The translations under genes and the position numbers were made by a program. DNA of 64,000 nt, taken from positions 1 to 64,000 of the forward strand of contig PKWL01000026.1 in assembly GCA_003133225.1 (NCBI GenBank), in the 5' to 3' direction. Shown here one piece after another: positions 44,195-53,539 of the stretch. Source of the stretch: Janthinobacterium sp. (GTDB lineage Bacteria > Pseudomonadota > Gammaproteobacteria > Burkholderiales > Burkholderiaceae_D). The notes beneath the pieces are model-generated. The model was not told the origin of the DNA, searched no databases, and saw only the letters and a program-made list of their open reading frames with translations. Numbering within the stretch: position 1 is the first letter of the stretch; the number at the start of each line of letters is the position of its first letter.

Positions 44195-45566
44195 CGTTCT
44201 CCTGAAGGTTTAATGTGAAAAGTAAGAGCACCGCATTGAAGGTAAAAGCAAATTACATACCATAAGTGCTGGCGCCCTATAAACTATTGATTTTTATATA
44301 AATAATAGAATGCCGGGGCGTTGACAAACGAAGGAATGTAAAAAAATCCGACGCCTTCAAGATGGCTTGAGAATGCCTGTTGGGACGGGCACGGCCCGTT
44401 TAATCGGGGAAAAAAGTGGGGCTTTTGCGCAAAATCTGGGGGCGTCGACGGATACGGAAAATTTCCCATAAAGAAGGACCAAAACCCGATACAAGATGGA
44501 GATGCAAGAGGGCGCAGCGGGCACCAAAAATCGCCAAGACGAATGGGGCCCAAGCCCAAGCTAAACCAGACTTGACCCAACTAGCTCAAACCAACCCCGA
44601 CTGTCGCGTGACGGGAAAATGCCATTAGCCTAGAGGCAGGATGAGCTTTTACGGGAGCAGCCTTCCAGTTCATGGATGCCCCGGCACTTCTTTATTTATT
44701 CAGAGCAGGGACATCATGAAAAATCCCGCCTGCATGATCGGCGATTGCCGGGCTAGCAGCGTGGCTCAGCCGTGCATGTCCGTGCCCGGCTCGCTATGCG
44801 GTAAACTCGAGCGCATGTACTGTCGAGAATAAAGCGAAGCGGCACTTGGTGCGGCAGCGAGGCGGACGATCCGTGCAGGCGAAGCGCGCCATGTGGTCGC
44901 CGATTTCAATTAGGATAAGGGCGCTCCCGCGTCCTGTGTGAGTGCGCAAACGCTCGAAAAAAACGCGCGATGGCTCAAGCAATAGAGTGCGCATCGGCCC
45001 CGACCAGACATCTGCGCCCGCCCGCTTGACCGTTCGCCGCCAATTTGGCGCGCCATCTGACGGGTCGAGCCACGCGGCATTTCCAATCTTGCTAAAAATG
45101 GGAAGTGGCTAAACTTGTCTATACCTTGGCGGGCGAGCTTGGGCGGTAAGCATGCTCAACAATAGGCGATTCGGGCCAAGCCATTATCATGTCGACATTT
45201 TTTACATGCCTAAGCGATGATGACGGCGCAGTGGAATACGTCGGAGCGCGCGGCAAAACGGTCGAAGCGGGAAGAGCCGCCGAGGGTGGTTTAAGCACGG
45301 CAAGAGTTGGCGCCGTTGCGCCAGCGCGCCGTATTTTCTCGGTAAATCGGCGCCAAGCGCCAGTGGGAAGCCATGCGCGCCGCGGCGACGGCCCACAATC
45401 ACCCGGCGGCCCCTGTTTATTCCTTGCTACGCCTCGCTTTCGTCGCGCCCGGCATTTCCCGACCATGGCCGGGAAATGCGCCACCGGGCTGGCGGCGGCG
45501 ATGCGCGACTCTTCCTCCCGCCTGACACAACTGCGGCCGAGCTTGCGCCCCAACAGCGTCGCCCCC
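44195..45566. other. 1.37-kb region without a convincing gene
   Basis: Several frames over 60 codons exist on both strands but none has a recognisable family, ribosome site or consistent codon use. A minus-strand frame from about 45108 to 44794 reads protein-like but has no start codon. The first ~90 bases hold the promoter of the PEP-CTERM gene. Confidence 0.45.
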
Positions 45567-46190
45567 TTAAAAGAAGCTTTCCGGTATGACGAGAACGTCG
45601 CCGGGCCGCATGGAGATGTTGGCGGAAATATCGCCGTTCCGGATCAGGTCGAACAGACGGACTCCGACTTTTTGTTGTTGACCGTTAATGGTGCGAATGA
45701 TGCTGGCCTTGTTTCCTGCGGCAAAATCGGTGATCCCACCCACCGTGATGAGGACATCCATCAAGGACATGCCTTGGCGGTACGGCAAGGCCTGCGGTTT
45801 CGCGGCTTGGCCAATGACGCGAATCTGTTCCGAATATGGCCCCACAAAGCCGGTCACGATGACGGTCACCACGGGTTGTTGAATAAATTTCCCCAATGCC
45901 TTTTCGATATCGCGCGCGAGTGCGGTCGAGGTCTTGCCGCTGGCCATTAGATCCTCGACCAGGGGCGTCGTGATCTTGCCGTCGGGCCGTACCGCCACCG
46001 TCAGCGACACTTCCGGATTGCGCCAGACAATGATGTTGACCATGTCGCCCGGCCCGATCAAGTAATCGTTGGCGGGCAACGGCGTTTCCGGCACCGCGAT
46101 GCCGGAGCGAACGGCGCAACCGCTTGCCAGCCCACCCATGATCGAAGAACCGACCAATTTTTTAAGAAAATCACGCCGGATAACGTTCAT
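45567..46190 (-). CDS. XrtA-system polysaccharide export lipoprotein (Wza/EpsE-like)
   Basis: This 207-aa protein contains the Poly_export domain (YLIGPGDMVNIIVWRNPEVS; VRPDGKITTPLV) and a SLBB-like part (QGMSLMDVLITVGG). The N-terminus MNVIRRDFLKK resembles a twin-arginine motif (RR at 5-6) and runs into lipobox LASGC (Cys 25), suggesting a Tat-exported lipoprotein. It would form or contact the outer-membrane export channel. It is divergent from the chain-length gene, although in many related loci the two are in one operon. Confidence 0.9.
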   Translation of the reverse strand: MNVIRRDFLKKLVGSSIMGGLASGCAVRSGIAVPETPLPANDYLIGPGDMVNIIVWRNPEVSLTVAVRPDGKITTPLVEDLMASGKTSTALARDIEKALGKFIQQPVVTVIVTGFVGPYSEQIRVIGQAAKPQALPYRQGMSLMDVLITVGGITDFAAGNKASIIRTINGQQQKVGVRLFDLIRNGDISANISMRPGDVLVIPESFF

Positions 46191-46465
46191 GATATGCCTC
46201 TTTCGAAATAGGAATCGACTTGTGGTGGTGGCCTGGATGCATCTGCGCGTCGCTGATAATAAAACCGGTATTTATTTAAGGTCTTGATAGCATGCGCATT
46301 TTTTTAATGCTTGGGAAGAAGATGCATATATCCATTGACCTGCATCAAAAATCGGCGATATTCGATTAATTCTTTTTCACAACGCCATATAATCCGAAAT
46401 TAAGTGCCCGTGCCGGGCCTCTAGTCCGAAGCGTCACCAACATCACCAAACAGGGAGACCGGAAT
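46191..46465. promoter_or_regulatory. Divergent promoter region of the EPS export and biosynthesis units
   Basis: AT-rich, 275 bases between divergent starts. TTGACC at about 46335 and TATTCG 18 bases on are a possible promoter for the + strand operon. GGGAG lies before the chain-length ATG. I found no clear sigma-54 (TGGCAC-N5-TTGC) site, though such loci are often RpoN-dependent. Confidence 0.4.
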
Positions 46466-47992
46466 ATGGAGGAATTAACCAGCCAGTTGCTGTCTAGTCT
46501 AAAAGGCATTTGGAAGTACCGCTGGCACGCCTTGATCGTCATGTGGTTGGTGGCCGTGATCGGCTGGATTAAGGTGGCCAGTCTGCCGGACGATTATCAG
46601 ACTTCGGCGCGGGTGTTTGTCGATACCCAGAGTATATTAAAACCGCTGTTGTCGAGCATGACCAGCGTCCCCAATGTCGAGCAGCAGGTATCGATCATGA
46701 GCCGCACTTTGCTCAGCCGCCCCAACGTGGAACGGGTGATGCGCATGGTCGATCTCGACATCAGCGCGAAAACGGCACGCGATCATGAGCTGCAGCTCGA
46801 CGAGTTAATGAGCAAAATAAAAATCGGCGGCACGAATTCGTATGACATCTACTCCATCACGTATAACGACAAAAACCCAAAACTGGTACGCGACGTCGTG
46901 CAATCCCTGCTTACCATTTTTGTTGAAGGCAGCTTTAAAGGGAAAAAAGGCGACTCGGAAAAGGCGGTTCAATTCATCGACGATCAAATCAAGAATTATG
47001 AAGACAAATTGATCGCGGCCGAGAATACGGTCAAGGAATTCAAGCTGAAAAACAGCTTATTATTGCCGCGCGGAGGCGTCGATTATGGTGCCCAATTGTT
47101 GATGTCGTCCGACAGCCTGAATATGGCCAAGCTGGAACTGGTGGAGGCGGAACAGTCGCGCAATTCAATCAAGAGCCAGATCTCGGGCGACGAACCCGTG
47201 CTCGATACCGACCTTAGTCCGTCCGCCATTCAGAATCCGGAAATTGACGGGCGGATTGCGGCGCTCAATAAAAATCTCGACGCCCTGCGCATGCAGTACA
47301 CGGAACTGCATCCCGACATCGTCGCCGCCAAGCACTTGATAGCGCAACTCGAAGCACGCAAGCTAGAAGAAAGTAAGCTGCATTCCAATAGCGACCCGGG
47401 CAAGAACTATAGTCCGATGTTGCAACAACTGAAAGTGGCGCTGACGGAGGCGGACGCGAAGGTTGCGGCGATCAAGGCTAGGGTCCAGGAATATACCATG
47501 CGCAATGCTAGATTAATGTCGCAGAGCAATGCGGTGCCGGAAGTGGAATCGCAGTTGGCCCAGCTCAACCGCGACTACATGATCAATAAGGAAAATTATG
47601 AAAAACTCGTCGGGCGCCGCGAGGCTGCCAAGTTATCGGGCGACCTTAGCTTGAACACGGAGATGATGGCCTTCAAGATTATCGATCCGCCCACAGTGCC
47701 CTTGACGCCAGTCGGGCCGAATCGGGCCCTCTTGTTTAGCGCGGTACTAGGTGGCGCCTTGGTCGCCGGTATCGTCACCGCCTTGCTCATCAGTCAGATC
47801 CGCCCCACCTTCCTTAGCCCGAGCGAGCTGCGCGAAGCAACCGGTCTGATGGTACTGGGGACGGTATTGATGAACTGGACTGAGGCGGAGAAAGTCAAGC
47901 GCAAGCGGGGCCAGTACGGCTATGCACTGGCAATGGCTGGCCTGTTTTTTCTGTATGGCGGCGTGATGGCGGCAACCTTGATCAAGACTTAA
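46466..47992 (+). CDS. XrtA-system polysaccharide chain-length determinant (Wzz/EpsB-like)
   Basis: This 508-aa inner-membrane protein has a Wzz domain with a first helix around residues 18-37 and a second near 410-430. It also has a third hydrophobic segment at the C-terminus (YALAMAGLFFLYGGVMAATL). The periplasmic part has long coiled-coil stretches (about 170-360). It sets chain length together with the tyrosine kinase encoded next. The first gene of the + strand EPS operon. Confidence 0.92.
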   Translation: MEELTSQLLSSLKGIWKYRWHALIVMWLVAVIGWIKVASLPDDYQTSARVFVDTQSILKPLLSSMTSVPNVEQQVSIMSRTLLSRPNVERVMRMVDLDISAKTARDHELQLDELMSKIKIGGTNSYDIYSITYNDKNPKLVRDVVQSLLTIFVEGSFKGKKGDSEKAVQFIDDQIKNYEDKLIAAENTVKEFKLKNSLLLPRGGVDYGAQLLMSSDSLNMAKLELVEAEQSRNSIKSQISGDEPVLDTDLSPSAIQNPEIDGRIAALNKNLDALRMQYTELHPDIVAAKHLIAQLEARKLEESKLHSNSDPGKNYSPMLQQLKVALTEADAKVAAIKARVQEYTMRNARLMSQSNAVPEVESQLAQLNRDYMINKENYEKLVGRREAAKLSGDLSLNTEMMAFKIIDPPTVPLTPVGPNRALLFSAVLGGALVAGIVTALLISQIRPTFLSPSELREATGLMVLGTVLMNWTEAEKVKRKRGQYGYALAMAGLFFLYGGVMAATLIKT

Positions 47993-48042
47993 TTACTGCG
48001 TTGGTCGCAGCACCGCTGCAACCGTTGCGAAAGGGGAGCATT

Positions 48043-48909
48043 GTGGGATTCGATGATAAAGCAGCAGAACTCCGGAGCGCTCCAGGCGATGCCATTCACG
48101 GCTTCGCAGAGCATGCCTTGACCAGCGTGGGCGCAAGCGATGGCATGGCGCCCGAATGTGACAGCGGAGCGGCGCATGGCCCGAATCCGGGAAAATACCG
48201 CGCCATTGACTTGGCACGACTGCAACGCTTGGGCATGGTAACCCAAGACGGCGGGCGCACCTCGGTGGCCGAGGATTTCCGCATCATTAAGCGCCCTTTG
48301 CTGCACAATGCACGCGGCACCAACGGGGCCAACATCAAACACGGCAACTTGATTGCCGTCACCAGCGCACTGCCGGGCGAAGGTAAAACCTATTGCGCCA
48401 TCAATCTGGCGCTCAGCATCGCGATGGAAATGGACATCACCGTCTTGCTTGTCGACGCCGACGTGGCCCGTCCGTCCGTATTGGAAGTGCTCGGCCTAGG
48501 CGCCGAAGCCGGCCTGATGGATATCTTGCTCAATGATGCACTCGAATTATCGGACGTCATCTTGAAAACCAATATCGCCACGCTCAGTATTTTGCCGGCG
48601 GGGCGCAGAAGCAAACATGCAACGGAGCTGCTGGCCAGCCGCACCATGAGCAACCTGCTCACTGAAATTGCCGACCGTTACGCCGACCGCGTCGTCATTT
48701 TTGATTCGCCGCCCCTGCTCATCACGACCGAAGCGAGCGTGCTGGCAGCCCAGATGGGCCAGATCGTGATGGTGGTGGAAGCGGAAACGACGACCCAGCA
48801 CGCGGTCAAGGAAGCGCTGCGGCAAATCGAGTCTTGCGCGCATATAAACCTCATCTACAACAAAATCAAAGCATTCCCGGGCGCTGACTACTATGGTTAT
48901 TACGATTAG
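48043..48909 (+). CDS. XrtA-associated tyrosine autokinase (BY-kinase)
   Basis: About 288 aa, with Walker A SALPGEGKT (108-116), Walker A' LLVDADVARPS and Walker B VVIFDSPPLL. The C-terminus is Tyr-rich (DYYGYYD), the usual autophosphorylation cluster. The GTG at 48043 is preferred because AAGGGGAG lies six bases before it. It partners with the chain-length protein to control polymer length and export. It overlaps the next gene by 17 bases. Confidence 0.9.
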   Translation: MGFDDKAAELRSAPGDAIHGFAEHALTSVGASDGMAPECDSGAAHGPNPGKYRAIDLARLQRLGMVTQDGGRTSVAEDFRIIKRPLLHNARGTNGANIKHGNLIAVTSALPGEGKTYCAINLALSIAMEMDITVLLVDADVARPSVLEVLGLGAEAGLMDILLNDALELSDVILKTNIATLSILPAGRRSKHATELLASRTMSNLLTEIADRYADRVVIFDSPPLLITTEASVLAAQMGQIVMVVEAETTTQHAVKEALRQIESCAHINLIYNKIKAFPGADYYGYYD

Positions 48910-50443
48910 CCCATGGCAATCCTACCTGCAGCGCTCAGCCGCCAGCGCCTTGAGCGTGATTGCGGTGTCCTTGATACTGCCGCACCGCGCCAGCGCGGCC
49001 GACTGGACCTTTGTGCCGACCTTGCGTCTGCGCGAGAGCTACTCTGACAACATCGAGCTGGCCTCGCCCGCGCTCGCAACGTCCGACCTCGTCAGTGAAA
49101 TTACTCCTGGCATCAATGTGACTGCCAACAGTTCGCACTTGAAGCTGAACATGAGCTATTCGCTGCAACAGCTGATCTATCAGCACGAACCGGACGCGCT
49201 CAATCACCAGCTGCAAGGCAATGCCAAGGCAGAGTTGCTCGACGACTGGCTTTTTGTCGACGCCAGTGCCAGCATCAGCAAACAAAACGTGTCCGCTTTC
49301 GGCCCCCAACTGATCGATAACACGCAAATCACGAGCAACCAAAATACGGTGGATGCGTTCCAAATCAGCCCCTATCTGACGCATTTCATGCGCGGATTCG
49401 CTACCGCCGAACTGCGCTACACGCACGACAATGTCAGTAGTAGCAATATTTTATCGACCAAGACGGACGAAGTGCGCTTCAAGTTAGTCGGCGACAACGG
49501 TGGCCAAGGCTGGAACTGGGACGCGCTATACGATAGCAGCAAAGTCGATGACAGCGCCACGGCACCGGTGACGATGAAGAGCGAATCGTTCACGCTGCGC
49601 GATCCGCTCACGGGCAGCGTCGGATTGTTCGGCACGATCGGTTACGAAAACGAGGACTATCAGGCGAGCAACGGGCAAGCGCCGAAAGGGCAGTTCTGGT
49701 CGCTCGGCGCGTCCTGGAATCCATCCGTCCGCACCAGCGTCGTGGCCAGCGCCGGCAAGCGCTATTTTGGCAACACCGCCTCCTTCGACGCTAGCTATCG
49801 GGGCCATAACACAGTTTGGCGCGTCAGTTACAACGAAGACATCACGACCAGTTATGCCCAGTTCCTGACGCTCTCGCCCGGCGACACCTCGGCCCTCCTT
49901 AACCAGCTCTGGCTCATTAGCATTCCCGATCCTGCGGCGCGGCAGCAGGCGGTAAACAGCTTCATCGGCATGGCCCAGCTTCTGGGGCCAAACGCGGGCA
50001 TCACCAACTACATCAGCCATGAATTTTTTTTGCAAAAGCAATTAAACCTGTCGATGGCGTCTTCCGGCCCGCGCAGCACCTTGGTGTTGAATTTGGCGCG
50101 CATCGACCGCACCGACCTAACCAGCACGAACGTCGATATTCCCCTGCTCGGTACAAGCCAGTTGGCGCTGCAAGACCATACCCGGCAAAGCGGCATCGAC
50201 GCCGCTTGGAGCTGGCGTCTGTCGAGCCGCAGCAACCTTAACCTCGATGCGTCCGACAACCGCGTCAGCTCGCTTAGCACGGGGCGCACGGACAATAATT
50301 TAATGCTCAGCGCCGGCTTTAGCCGTCAGCTGCGGCAGAACGTTAGCGCTACGATCGACGTGCATCATGTCCGGCACACCAGCAACGACGGCGGCAACTA
50401 CCGTGAAAACGGGATCAGCGCCGCCCTCAATTTCCGACTTTAG
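48893..50443 (+). CDS. Outer-membrane beta-barrel protein of the XrtA/EPS system
   Basis: This 516-aa protein has a signal peptide (to about residue 34, RASAA-DW). The rest alternates like a beta-barrel: LRLRESYSDNIELAS near the start, then many short amphipathic strands, ending in LNFRL. Such barrels are regular members of XrtA loci and may aid export. Its start lies within the kinase gene. Confidence 0.88.
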   Translation: MVITISPWQSYLQRSAASALSVIAVSLILPHRASAADWTFVPTLRLRESYSDNIELASPALATSDLVSEITPGINVTANSSHLKLNMSYSLQQLIYQHEPDALNHQLQGNAKAELLDDWLFVDASASISKQNVSAFGPQLIDNTQITSNQNTVDAFQISPYLTHFMRGFATAELRYTHDNVSSSNILSTKTDEVRFKLVGDNGGQGWNWDALYDSSKVDDSATAPVTMKSESFTLRDPLTGSVGLFGTIGYENEDYQASNGQAPKGQFWSLGASWNPSVRTSVVASAGKRYFGNTASFDASYRGHNTVWRVSYNEDITTSYAQFLTLSPGDTSALLNQLWLISIPDPAARQQAVNSFIGMAQLLGPNAGITNYISHEFFLQKQLNLSMASSGPRSTLVLNLARIDRTDLTSTNVDIPLLGTSQLALQDHTRQSGIDAAWSWRLSSRSNLNLDASDNRVSSLSTGRTDNNLMLSAGFSRQLRQNVSATIDVHHVRHTSNDGGNYRENGISAALNFRL

Positions 50444-50454
50444 GGGAACCGGTC

Positions 50455-51618
50455 ATGGAACGTTGCACTTCGCCCCAACACCATATCGTCTGCGTCGTGG
50501 CGGCGCGTCCCAATTTCATGAAAATGGCGCCTATCCTGGCCGCCTTGAGGCTCGTCACGCCGCCCCTGAAGCTCACCTTGGTGCACACGGGCCAGCACTA
50601 TGACGCGGCGATGAACTCCGAGTTTTTCGACGCGCTCGGCATGCCCGCGCCCGACGTCAATCTCGGCGTCGGTTCCGGCACTCACGCACAGCAAACGGCC
50701 GACGTCATGAAACGCTTCGAACCCATTTTGGAACAGCATCCGCCGAGCGCCGTGCTGGTCGTGGGCGACGTCAATTCGACCCTTGCCTGCGCCCTGGTGG
50801 CGGCCAAAAAAGGCATCGCCGTGATTCATGTCGAAGCCGGCCTGCGCAGTTTCGACCGCAGTATGCCAGAGGAAATCAACCGTCTGCTGACGGACCAGCT
50901 GTCGGAGCTGTTGTTTACCAGCGAGCCTGGCGCCGGCCAGAACCTGCTGCGCGAAGGCTACCCGCCGTCCCGGCTGCACTTTGTCGGCAATGTCATGATT
51001 GACTCGCTGCAGCGCCAGTTGCCCAACGCCATGGCCGTGACCCAACTCATAGCCAATGCCGGCCGGCCCGATTTCCTGCAAGCTGGGCGCGGCTACGCCG
51101 TACTGACCCTACACCGCCCCTCAAACGTCGATGACGGCCAGCGCCTGCGCACCTTAATCGAGACCGTCGTCACCCTCAGCGCGCAAGTGCCGGTGATGTT
51201 TCCCATCCATCCGCGGACCCAGGCCAAGTTGCAGCAATTCGGATTGAGCGGGCTGCTCGACACCGGCCTCATCCTTGCGTTGCCGCCGCTGAACTACCTT
51301 CAAATGCTGGGCCTAATGAAGGATGCGCGCCTGGTTCTCACCGATTCCGGCGGCATCCAGGAAGAAACCACGGCCTTGGGCGTACCTTGCCTTACCTTGC
51401 GCCATAACACGGAACGGCCGATCACGGTCACGCAAGGCAGTAACACCGTCGCCGGTCATGAGCCGGCCCAAATTCTGTCCTTGTGTGAAGATATTTTGCT
51501 CAGTGGCGGCAAAGTCGGCCAGATTCCGCGCCTGTGGGATGGCCACGCCGCGACCCGTATCGCTGTTGCCATCGGCGCCTGGCTGGCGCTGCGGCCAGCG
51601 CCCAGCGTCCGCCTGTAA
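50455..51618 (+). CDS. wecB: UDP-N-acetylglucosamine 2-epimerase (non-hydrolysing)
   Basis: This 387-aa GT-B-fold enzyme interconverts UDP-GlcNAc and UDP-ManNAc. It has VVAARPNFMKMAPIL at the N-terminus, HTGQHYDAAMN, VGDVNSTLACAL, HVEAGLRSFDRSMPEEINR, and LTDSGGIQEETTALGVPCL near the C-terminus. The length is normal. Ribosome site AGGGGAACC. In many XrtA loci an ATPase gene of the ExeA-like type lies between the barrel and this gene; it is absent here. Confidence 0.95.
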   Translation: MERCTSPQHHIVCVVAARPNFMKMAPILAALRLVTPPLKLTLVHTGQHYDAAMNSEFFDALGMPAPDVNLGVGSGTHAQQTADVMKRFEPILEQHPPSAVLVVGDVNSTLACALVAAKKGIAVIHVEAGLRSFDRSMPEEINRLLTDQLSELLFTSEPGAGQNLLREGYPPSRLHFVGNVMIDSLQRQLPNAMAVTQLIANAGRPDFLQAGRGYAVLTLHRPSNVDDGQRLRTLIETVVTLSAQVPVMFPIHPRTQAKLQQFGLSGLLDTGLILALPPLNYLQMLGLMKDARLVLTDSGGIQEETTALGVPCLTLRHNTERPITVTQGSNTVAGHEPAQILSLCEDILLSGGKVGQIPRLWDGHAATRIAVAIGAWLALRPAPSVRL

Positions 51619-52484
51619 TGGGGGAAGACACTTTGTCTAAAGTGCCGATACGCAACGCCATGACGATCGATGTCGAGGATTATTTCCAAGTGTCGGCGTT
51701 TGCTCCCTACATCCGGCGCGAAGACTGGCCCATCATCCATTGTCGCGTCGAGCGCAACGTCGAGCGCATCCTCGATTTGCTGCAGCGCGCGGGCGTGCAT
51801 GCCACATTTTTCACACTGGGCTGGATCGCCCAGCGCTACCCGGCCATGGTGCGGCGCATCGTCGCGGGCGGCCATGAACTGGCCAGCCATGGTTATGCCC
51901 ACCGGCGGGCGTCCGAGCAAAGCCCGGCTGAATTTGCCAGCGATATTGGCACTAGCAAACACATCCTGGAACAGATTGGCGGCCAAATCGTGCGCGGCTA
52001 CCGCGCGCCCAGCTTTTCCATCGGCGCCGGCAACTTGTGGGCGCTCGACGCTCTGCAGGCCGCAGGCTACCACTACAGCTCCAGCATCTACCCGATCTTG
52101 CACGATCACTATGGCATGCCGGGCGCACCCCGTTTCGCCTTTTATCCCAACGGCGCGCACGGCTTGCTGGAATTGCCGATCAGCACGGTACGCCTGCTAA
52201 GGCGCAACCTGCCGGCCGGCGGCGGCGGCTATTTCCGCTTCTTTCCCTACGCGCTGTCGCGCTCGCTTTTGCGCCGTATCAATTCGCATGACAACCAGGC
52301 TGGCATATTCTATTTTCATCCGTGGGAGCTCGATCCGGAGCAACCGCGCCAGCACGGCATCGGTCTCAAAACGCACTTCCGGCATTACGTCAACTTGCAC
52401 CGGATGGAAGATCGCATCACCGCCTTAACGCACGACTTCCACTGGGACCGCATGGACAGGATTTTCTTGGAGAATGCAAGATGA
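51618..52484 (+). CDS. XrtA-system polysaccharide deacetylase (NodB-type)
   Basis: 288 aa from the ATG at 51618, which shares a base with the wecB stop. The NodB domain starts MTIDVEDYFQVSAF with the metal-binding Asp pair; HELASHGYAHR supplies the metal His residues and RGYRAPSFSI motif 3. The C-terminal FYFHPWELDPEQPR is typical of the exosortase-associated subfamily. It would remove N-acetyl groups from the polymer. Confidence 0.93.
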   Translation: MGEDTLSKVPIRNAMTIDVEDYFQVSAFAPYIRREDWPIIHCRVERNVERILDLLQRAGVHATFFTLGWIAQRYPAMVRRIVAGGHELASHGYAHRRASEQSPAEFASDIGTSKHILEQIGGQIVRGYRAPSFSIGAGNLWALDALQAAGYHYSSSIYPILHDHYGMPGAPRFAFYPNGAHGLLELPISTVRLLRRNLPAGGGGYFRFFPYALSRSLLRRINSHDNQAGIFYFHPWELDPEQPRQHGIGLKTHFRHYVNLHRMEDRITALTHDFHWDRMDRIFLENAR

Positions 52485-53536
52485 GCGAAGACCCGATCAA
52501 CGGCCAGAAAACTTTGACGCTAGGCGTACTCGATGCGTCCAGCCGGGCCCGCTGGGACGAATTTGTCGCCCTTTGTCCGGCCGCCACCTTTTTTCACCGG
52601 GCCGGCTGGCAAACCGTGATCGAACGCGCATTTGGGCATCCCACCTGGTTCATGTACGCCGAATCGGACGGCCGCATCCGCGCCATCTTGCCCTTGGCCC
52701 AAGTCAAGAGCCGCCTCTTCGGCCACACCTTGTGCGCGCTGCCTTTTTGCGTCTACGGCGGCATTGCCAGCATGGACCAAGAGGCGGCCGACGCGCTCGA
52801 CGCCGCCGCCCAGCAATTGGCGGCGCGGCTGCAAGTGGACCACCTGGAATACCGCAACATGGTTCCTCGGCATCCTGATTGGCATAGGAAAAGCCTGTAT
52901 GCCACTTTTCGCAAAGAGCTGCACCCTGAACCCGAACATAATATGCTGAATATTCCCCGCAAGCAACGCGCGATGGTGCGCAAAGGCATCGCCGCCGGTC
53001 TGCACAGCGCCATCGACGACGACGCGGAACGTTTTTTTAGCGCCTATTCCGATAGCGTCCACCGCCTCGGCACCCCCGTTTTTTCAAAGCGCTATTTTCA
53101 GTTGTTGCAACAGGTGTTTGGCGCGGACTGTGAATTCATGACCGTGTACCGCAATCGGGAAACCATCAGCAGCGTGCTGGTGTTTTTTTTCCGCGACGAA
53201 GTGCTGCCTTATTACGGCGGCGGCGGCGCGGCGGCCCGTGTTCTGGCCGGCAATGATTTCATGTATTGGGAAGTCATGCGGCGTGCCTGCGCAAGAGGTT
53301 ATACGCTATTTGATTTTGGACGCAGCAAACTGGGCACGGGCGCTTTTGACTTCAAGAAAAACTGGGGTTTCGAAGCGCAGCCGCTGCACTATGAATACCA
53401 GTTGCACCGGGCACGGGAAGTGGCCGAGAACAACCCGCTCAACCCCCGCTACCGGCTCTTCATCAAGGCCTGGCGCAGGCTGCCGCTCTCGCTCGCCAAT
53501 GCGCTCGGCCCCCACATCGTGCGCTACCTAGGATAG
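52481..53536 (+). CDS. FemAB-like transferase of the XrtA/PEP-CTERM locus
   Basis: 351 aa from the ATG at 52481 (ATGA overlap with the deacetylase). The tandem GNAT-like fold shows FFHRAGWQTVIERAFGH near the N-terminus and LFDFGRSKLGTGAFDFKKNWG near the C-terminus, as in XrtA-locus FemAB proteins. FemX-type enzymes add amino acids to cell-wall precursors; here, the acceptor is probably a sugar of the exopolysaccharide (inference). Confidence 0.9.
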   Translation: MSEDPINGQKTLTLGVLDASSRARWDEFVALCPAATFFHRAGWQTVIERAFGHPTWFMYAESDGRIRAILPLAQVKSRLFGHTLCALPFCVYGGIASMDQEAADALDAAAQQLAARLQVDHLEYRNMVPRHPDWHRKSLYATFRKELHPEPEHNMLNIPRKQRAMVRKGIAAGLHSAIDDDAERFFSAYSDSVHRLGTPVFSKRYFQLLQQVFGADCEFMTVYRNRETISSVLVFFFRDEVLPYYGGGGAAARVLAGNDFMYWEVMRRACARGYTLFDFGRSKLGTGAFDFKKNWGFEAQPLHYEYQLHRAREVAENNPLNPRYRLFIKAWRRLPLSLANALGPHIVRYLG

Positions 53537-53539
53537 ACG

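Noticed and set aside
44794-45108. Protein-like minus frame including SGPMRTLLLEPSRVFFERLR
   Set aside because: No start codon with a ribosome site covers most of it, no family is recognised, and the frame opens directly after a stop.
45119-45553. A 144-codon minus frame and possible IS5-like transposase tail (SRFDRFAARSDVF in another frame)
   Set aside because: The transposase resemblance covers about 20 residues in a single frame with stops on both sides; it is too weak to call.
46191-46465. Sigma-54 promoter for the EPS operon
   Set aside because: TGGCCT and TGCA occur but with wrong spacing; no TGGCAC-N5-TTGC was found.
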